DNA of 64,000 nucleotides from Burkholderia lata. Lineage in GTDB: Bacteria > Pseudomonadota > Gammaproteobacteria > Burkholderiales > Burkholderiaceae. The notes beneath the pieces are model-generated. The model was not told where the DNA came from, made no database searches, and worked only from the letters and a program-made list of their open reading frames with translations. The position numbers were made by a program, and so were the translations under genes. The stretch is taken from the NCBI RefSeq assembly GCF_000012945.1, contig NC_007510.1, positions 62,001 to 126,000 on the forward strand, read 5' to 3'. Each line of letters starts with the position of its first letter. The stretch's first letter is position 1. Below are positions 58,219-64,000 of the stretch, piece by piece.

Positions 58219-59094
58219 ATGGCTGGAATGAAGGAAATTCGCGGCAAGATCAAGAGCGTGCAGAACACGCGCAAGATCACGAAGGCGATGGAGATGGTGG
58301 CCGCATCGAAGATGCGCCGCGCGCAGGAACGCATGCGCGCCGCTCGTCCGTATGCGGACAAGGTCCGTGCCATCGCTGCGCACATGAGCCGCGCGAACCC
58401 GGAGTACCGCCACCCGTTCATGGTGGCGAACGAAGGCGCGAAGACGGCCGGCATCATCCTCGTCACGACGGACAAGGGTCTGTGCGGTGGTCTGAACACC
58501 AACGTGCTGCGTGCGACGGTGCAGAAGTTCAAGGAGCTGGAAGAGAAGGGCCAGAAGGTCGAAGCCACCGCGATCGGTAGCAAGGGCCTCGGGTTCCTGA
58601 ACCGCTTCGGCGCGAAGGTGCTGTCGCAGGTCGTGCACCTCGGCGACACCCCGCATCTGGACAAGCTGATCGGCGCCGTGAAGACGCAGCTCGATCTGTA
58701 CTCGGAAGGCAAGCTGTCGGCGGTTTATATCGCTTACACGCGCTTCGTCAACACGATGAAGCAGGAAGCCGTGATCGAGCAGTTGCTGCCGCTGTCGTCG
58801 GAACACTTCGAAGCCGATGACGGTACGCCGGCCACGTCGTGGGATTACATCTACGAGCCGGACGCGCAGGCAGTCGTCGACGAACTGCTCGTGCGTTACG
58901 TCGAGGCGCTGGTGTACCAGGCCGTCGCGGAAAACATGGCGTCCGAGCAATCGGCGCGCATGGTCGCGATGAAGGCCGCGTCCGACAACGCGAAGACGGT
59001 GATCAGCGAACTGCAGCTCGTGTACAACAAGAGCCGTCAGGCCGCGATCACGAAAGAACTGTCGGAGATCGTCGGCGGCGCAGCCGCTGTTTAA
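58219..59094 (+). CDS. atpG: ATP synthase subunit gamma
   Basis: 291-residue central-stalk rotor. N-terminal [36 protein letters not shown] and C-terminal [40 protein letters not shown] form the coiled coil that turns inside the alpha-beta hexamer. Length normal. AAGGAG lies upstream. Confidence 0.98.
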   Translation: MAGMKEIRGKIKSVQNTRKITKAMEMVAASKMRRAQERMRAARPYADKVRAIAAHMSRANPEYRHPFMVANEGAKTAGIILVTTDKGLCGGLNTNVLRATVQKFKELEEKGQKVEATAIGSKGLGFLNRFGAKVLSQVVHLGDTPHLDKLIGAVKTQLDLYSEGKLSAVYIAYTRFVNTMKQEAVIEQLLPLSSEHFEADDGTPATSWDYIYEPDAQAVVDELLVRYVEALVYQAVAENMASEQSARMVAMKAASDNAKTVISELQLVYNKSRQAAITKELSEIVGGAAAV

Positions 59095-60555
<1,461 letters not shown>

Positions 60556-60711
60556 GGATTCGAGTGAGTCGCACGGCGCGTGCGGGTCGGGTTGTCGGTC
60601 TTCATTGACCGATAGTCAGGCTGGCCGCGCCGACCGCAACACGCTCAATCCGCCGTGCATGGGACGAGGGCAGGCGCCGCAAGGCGTTCGCTCTCGCCGA
60701 CAGGAGTCCAT

Positions 60712-61137
60712 ATGGCAACCATCAAAGTAGACGTCGTCAGCGCGGAAGAGCAGATCTTCTCGGGCGAGGCGAAATTCGTCGCGCTGCCGGGCGAAACGGG
60801 TGAGCTGGGCATTCTGCCGGGTCACACGCCGCTGATCACGCGGATTCGTCCGGGTGCGGTGCGCATCGAAGTCGAGGGCGGCAACGACGAATTCGTGTTC
60901 GTCGCGGGCGGCATTCTCGAAGTGCAGCCGGGTGCCGTGACGGTGCTCGCCGATACCGCGATCCGCGGCAAGGACCTCGACGCGGCGAAAGCCGAGGAAG
61001 CACGCAAGCGTGCCGAGGAAACGCTGCAGAACGCGAAGTCGGATCTCGACCTCGCGAAGGCGCAATCCGAGCTCGCGACCGCGATGGCGCAGCTCGAGGC
61101 GATCCAGCGTCTGGCGAAGATTCGCAGCCGGCACTGA
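60712..61137 (+). CDS. atpC: ATP synthase subunit epsilon
   Basis: 141-residue subunit: N-terminal beta-sandwich ([41 protein letters not shown]) and C-terminal helical hairpin ([14 protein letters not shown]...[16 protein letters not shown]) that inhibits ATP hydrolysis. ACAGGAG precedes the ATG. Last gene of the operon, followed by a strong terminator. Confidence 0.97.
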   Translation: MATIKVDVVSAEEQIFSGEAKFVALPGETGELGILPGHTPLITRIRPGAVRIEVEGGNDEFVFVAGGILEVQPGAVTVLADTAIRGKDLDAAKAEEARKRAEETLQNAKSDLDLAKAQSELATAMAQLEAIQRLAKIRSRH

Positions 61138-61161
61138 GCCGCGCCGCGTATCCCGCGAAAG

Positions 61162-61188
61162 AAAGCAGCCTTCGGGCTGCTTTTTTTT
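61162..61188 (+). terminator. Rho-independent terminator of the atp operon
   Basis: Stem AAAGCAGCC / GGCTGCTTT around a TTCG tetraloop, ending in a run of eight T, 24 bp after atpC. Confidence 0.95.
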
Positions 61189-61392
61189 CGCCCGTCGTGT
61201 TCGTCTGATTTTTTGCGGGCCGGATCAATCCGTCCGGTCGTGCTATTTCATCCGTCCGCCGCGATTTGCTGTCAGAGTATCGTCAGCCGCGCGCGTCATC
61301 ATCCGTGTTGAGGCCGTCCGTCGCGATTGCGCGGCGGAGGCGGGCGCCGAAGGCGCGTGCAGGCCGATCAGACAAAAAGGACGGAGACATTC

Positions 61393-63120
61393 ATGGCAGC
61401 AGACCTTGGCGTAGGGGCGCTAATCGCGCCCGAAAACGGATTGTCGTACGTACGCGGCACGACCGACGTACCGCTGTCCGAAGCGACGATCGGCCGGTTC
61501 CTGCTGGATACGGCCGGCCGCTTTCCCGATCGTCCGGCCGTCGTGTTCCGCGAGCAGCAGGTGCGCTGGACCTGGCGCGAATTCGCGAACGAGGTCGATG
61601 TGCTGGCGTCCGGCCTGGCCTCGCTCGGCATCGTGAAGGGCGATCGCGTCGGCATCTGGTCGCCGAACCGCAGCGAATGGCTGCTCACGCAGTTCGCGAC
61701 CGCGCGGATCGGCGCGGTGCTCGTCAACATCAATCCGGCCTACCGGCTGTCGGAGCTCGAATACGCGCTGAACAAGGTCGGCTGCAAGGCCGTGATCGCC
61801 GCCGAGCGCTTCAAGACGTCCGCGTATGTCGAGATGCTGCAGACCATCGCGCCGGAGCTCGCAACCGCGACGCCGGGCGACCTGCATGCGGTGCGCGTGC
61901 CGAGCCTGCGCACGGTCGTCTCGATGGGCGACGTCGCGCCGGCCGGCATGTTCCGCTTCGCGGACGTGATGGCGCGCGGCCGCCAGGCCGTCGACCCCGC
62001 GTTGCTCGATGCGATCGGCGCGACGCTCGCGGCCACCGAGCCGATCAACATCCAGTTCACGAGCGGCACGACCGGCAGCCCGAAGGGCGCAACGCTCACG
62101 CATCGCAACGTCGTCAACAACGGGCGCTCGATCGCGACGGCGATGCGGTTCACCGAGCAGGACACGCTGTGCATCCCGGTGCCGCTGTATCACTGTTTCG
62201 GGATGGTGCTCGCGGTGCTCGCGTGCGTGTCGAAGGGCGCGGCGATGGTGTTCCCGGGCGAAGCGTTCGACCCGGTCGCGACGCTCGCGGCGGTGGCCGA
62301 CGAGCGCTGCACCGCGCTGCATGGCGTGCCGACGATGTTCATCGCCGAGCTCGATCACCCCGAGTTCGCGAAATTCGACCTGTCGACGCTACGCACCGGG
62401 ATCATGGCCGGCTCGCCGTGCCCGATCGAGACGATGAAGCGCGTCGTGTCGCAGATGCACCTGTCGGAGATCACGATCGCGTACGGGATGACGGAGACGA
62501 GCCCCGTGTCGTTCCAGAGCTCCACCGACGATCCGCTCGAGAAGCGCACGACGACGGTCGGGCGCATTCAGCCGCATCTGGAAGTGAAGGTCGTCGATCC
62601 GAGCGGCGGCATCGTGCCGGTCGGCGCGACGGGCGAGCTGTGCACGAAGGGCTATTCGGTGATGCTCGGCTACTGGGACGACGACACGAAGACGCGCGAG
62701 GTGCTGGTGGACGGCTGGATGCATACGGGCGACCTCGCGACGCTCGATGCGGACGGCTACTGCAATATCGTCGGCCGGCTGAAGGACATGGTGATTCGCG
62801 GCGGCGAGAACGTCTATCCGCGCGAGATCGAGGAATTCCTGTTTCGGCATCCGAAGATCCAGAGCGCGCAGGTATTCGGCGTGCCCGATACGAAGTACGG
62901 CGAAGAGCTGTGCGCATGGATCGTGCTGCGCGCCGACGAGCAGATGACCGAGGACGACGTGCGTGCGTTCTGCAACGGGCAGATCGCGCACTACAAGATT
63001 CCGCGCTACATCCGCTTCGTCGACGAGCTGCCGATGACGGTGACGGGCAAGGTGCAGAAGTTCGTGATGCGTGACCGGATGATCGAGGAGCTGAAACTGG
63101 ACGTGCAGAAGACCGCGTAG
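61393..63120 (+). CDS. AMP-dependent acyl-CoA synthetase (FadD-like)
   Basis: 575-residue ATP/CoA ligase that activates a carboxylic acid through an acyl-adenylate. ATP loop [16 protein letters not shown], adenine motif [14 protein letters not shown], hinge Asp in [15 protein letters not shown], acyl-binding [22 protein letters not shown] and the C-terminal catalytic Lys in [11 protein letters not shown]. The [17 protein letters not shown] region suits medium- or long-chain substrates. ACGGAGACATTC precedes the ATG; upstream codons excluded. It stands as its own unit after the atp terminator. Confidence 0.93.
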   Translation: MAADLGVGALIAPENGLSYVRGTTDVPLSEATIGRFLLDTAGRFPDRPAVVFREQQVRWTWREFANEVDVLASGLASLGIVKGDRVGIWSPNRSEWLLTQFATARIGAVLVNINPAYRLSELEYALNKVGCKAVIAAERFKTSAYVEMLQTIAPELATATPGDLHAVRVPSLRTVVSMGDVAPAGMFRFADVMARGRQAVDPALLDAIGATLAATEPINIQFTSGTTGSPKGATLTHRNVVNNGRSIATAMRFTEQDTLCIPVPLYHCFGMVLAVLACVSKGAAMVFPGEAFDPVATLAAVADERCTALHGVPTMFIAELDHPEFAKFDLSTLRTGIMAGSPCPIETMKRVVSQMHLSEITIAYGMTETSPVSFQSSTDDPLEKRTTTVGRIQPHLEVKVVDPSGGIVPVGATGELCTKGYSVMLGYWDDDTKTREVLVDGWMHTGDLATLDADGYCNIVGRLKDMVIRGGENVYPREIEEFLFRHPKIQSAQVFGVPDTKYGEELCAWIVLRADEQMTEDDVRAFCNGQIAHYKIPRYIRFVDELPMTVTGKVQKFVMRDRMIEELKLDVQKTA

Positions 63121-63180
63121 TGCGGCATGCAGACGGGAAAAAACGCGGCGGCCTGCGGGCCGTTGCGCTTTCGATGGACG

Positions 63181-63206
63181 AAAAAAAGCGGGCTTATTAG
63201 CCCGCT
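63181..63206 (-). terminator. Rho-independent terminator for a minus-strand transcript
   Basis: Stem AGCGGGCT / AGCCCGCT (63187-63194, 63199-63206) with loop TATT. On the minus strand it is followed by seven T; on the plus strand no T-run follows. It therefore ends transcription coming from the right. Confidence 0.85.
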
Positions 63207-63407
63207 AAAAACCACACGCTACGGGGTTAGCGCGAGGAGACCAAAGATGAAACCGAGTCCGGCGGGGGGCCGGAAACGACTCCAACAGGGATGCCCCTCG
63301 GAAGGGCTTCGGTACGTGACCGACTGGCTCGCAGCGCTTCGCGTCCGCTCACACTTGGCACACGAGACCGCATCCGTGTTGAAACCGTTGAGGCCATTGT
63401 GGGCGAA

Positions 63408-63518
63408 TTAATGACCCCTCGCGGTAACAAAGTGTTTCAGGTTGTAACGCCCGCCAGATAAGGCTTTCCGGGATTTTTTGCTGTTTTTGAGGGCCTGAAA
63501 AAGGTCATTTTTACTCAT
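63408..63518 (-). CDS. Possible small basic protein, 36 residues
   Basis: Unrecognised. It starts MSKNDLFQALKNSKKSRKAL and is rich in Lys, Ser and Asn with no membrane segment. GGAAAAT precedes the ATG. Support: a terminator on the same strand about 200 bp downstream. Against: ordinary chance ORFs of this size are common and third-position bias is weak. Confidence 0.3.
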   Translation of the reverse strand: MSKNDLFQALKNSKKSRKALSGGRYNLKHFVTARGH

Positions 63519-63842
63519 ATTTTCCGCAGCGTTTTCAGCGCGTGCGCGCGATGCGTTTTTCATGCGTATCAGGCTCGACGAATTGCCGATTTGCACGCGA
63601 GAAAATGCGCCTTTCGCCCGATACCGCGCATGACGAGTCATTCGTCAGAAAGATTTTGAAACGTGATTGGTGTGCGCGGAAGTCGGCCGTTCGGCCAATT
63701 CGGTGGCTTCGGGCCGATTTTGCGGGCGCCGGCACGCTGCGTCGAAGTGTAACGGCGGCACTTCGGCCGCCGCCGCGCAGCGACTTTTGCGGCGGTGGCC
63801 GCGGGGTCGGTGCCCGCTATCGGCCGCCGTGCGCGGGCCTGA

Positions 63843-64000
63843 TTACTTCAGCCATTTGTCCGAAATCGCCTGGTATTCGCCGGTCGACAGCGCGAGATGC
63901 AGCCACTGATCGACGTACTGCTGGAACGCGACATCGCCGCGCGGCACCATGTACGCCTTCTCGCCGAACTGGAACGGCTTGTCCGGATGCACCGAGCACA
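63843..64000 (-). CDS. Periplasmic solute-binding protein, C-terminal end
   Basis: Last ~52 codons of a gene running off the right edge. The fragment ends YVDQWLHLALSTGEYQAISDKWLK, with KPFQFGEKAYMVPRGD before it, as in the family 3 binding proteins (polar amino-acid binding proteins) and related periplasmic cyclohexadienyl dehydratases (PheC). The upstream part needed to decide is outside the window. Confidence 0.8.
   Translation of the reverse strand, partial: CSVHPDKPFQFGEKAYMVPRGDVAFQQYVDQWLHLALSTGEYQAISDKWLK

Larger units (their letters stand above)
63121..63842. other. Gene-poor region at the right side
   Basis: 722 bp. Apart from the minus-strand terminator (63181-63206) and a possible 36-codon reading frame (63408-63518) I see no gene. 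Third-position G/C bias is low throughout, unlike neighbouring genes. The 63200-63400 part is GC-rich with several short complementary segments and could be a structured RNA. Confidence 0.5.

Noticed and set aside
63227..63397. 56-codon minus-strand frame after the 36-codon ORF
   Set aside because: Third-position G/C near random and Ser/Arg-rich composition; more likely structured RNA or spacer. Kept only as part of the transcription-unit finding.
63207..63407. 6S RNA, tmRNA, RNase P RNA or SRP RNA
   Set aside because: I looked for their hallmark sequences (tmRNA tag and ends, RNase P GAGGAAAGTC, SRP GGTCAGG loop) and found none.

Overview
The window is GC-rich, dense proteobacterial chromosome with strong G/C third positions. 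Gene content and protein sequences fit Burkholderia (a betaproteobacterium, probably the B. cepacia complex) and a segment of the primary chromosome close to the replication origin. The grounds are mnmG-rsmG-parA-parB next to the complete atpIBEFHAGDC operon, perfect Spo0J/ParB-type parS sites, and intergenic clusters of DnaA-box sequences. This is recognition from memory; no database was searched.

Layout. 1-3.4 kb: a drug-efflux module made of a truncated EmrB-type MFS transporter, a MarR regulator with two nearby palindromes, a small membrane protein and an OprM/NodT-type outer-membrane lipoprotein. 3.4-15.1 kb: a complete type II secretion (gsp) locus, with gspG-H-I-J-K-L-M-N and gspD-E-F on the minus strand and a short gspC alone on the plus strand between them; consecutive genes mostly overlap by 4 bp. 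15.5-20.1 kb: a small lytic transglycosylase, a CobW-family GTPase, HU and the tRNA-modifying fusion enzyme MnmC. 20.1-20.8 kb: a gene-free region with DnaA boxes and an AT-rich stretch, my best candidate for oriC. 20.8-29.9 kb: a cation/proton antiporter, a YbdK-type carboxylate-amine ligase, a MarR regulator with a cysteine tail, a class I glutamine amidotransferase, an Old-Yellow-Enzyme oxidoreductase, a SET-domain protein with a lysine tail, a two-component system and a small DUF3717 protein. 29.9-35.5 kb: phenylalanine hydroxylation (phhB, phhA) divergent from an Lrp/AsnC regulator, a CYTH protein, and a LysR regulator divergent from a GMC oxidoreductase.

35.9-46.9 kb: two complete branched-chain (HAAT-type) ABC transporter operons in tandem. 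The first is ordered livG-F-K-H-M and its LivF has Arg in place of the Walker A lysine. The second is livK-H-(M-G fusion)-F and ends at a hairpin that is also a perfect parS. 47.4-51.9 kb: mnmG-rsmG-parA-parB, with a second parS inside mnmG. Then come an ion-transporter-superfamily permease, the whole F1Fo ATP synthase operon with a recognisable promoter and terminator, and an AMP-dependent acyl-CoA synthetase. The right edge holds a gene-poor stretch with a minus-strand terminator and a possible 36-codon ORF, then the 3' end of a periplasmic solute-binding protein.

How the genes fit together: ParA, ParB and the parS sites form the chromosome-segregation system of the origin domain; MnmG, RsmG and MnmC modify tRNA and rRNA; the gsp locus builds one secretion machine; the two liv operons are high-affinity amino-acid or amide importers. 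I saw no rRNA, tRNA, CRISPR array, prophage or insertion sequence. The most novel-looking signals are regulatory or architectural: the parS/terminator overlap, the LivF Walker A substitution, the two DnaA-box clusters flanking the antiporter and ybdK genes, a nested dyad between phhA and the Lrp gene, an orphan terminator suggesting a small RNA, and the minus-strand transcription unit near 63.2-63.5 kb.
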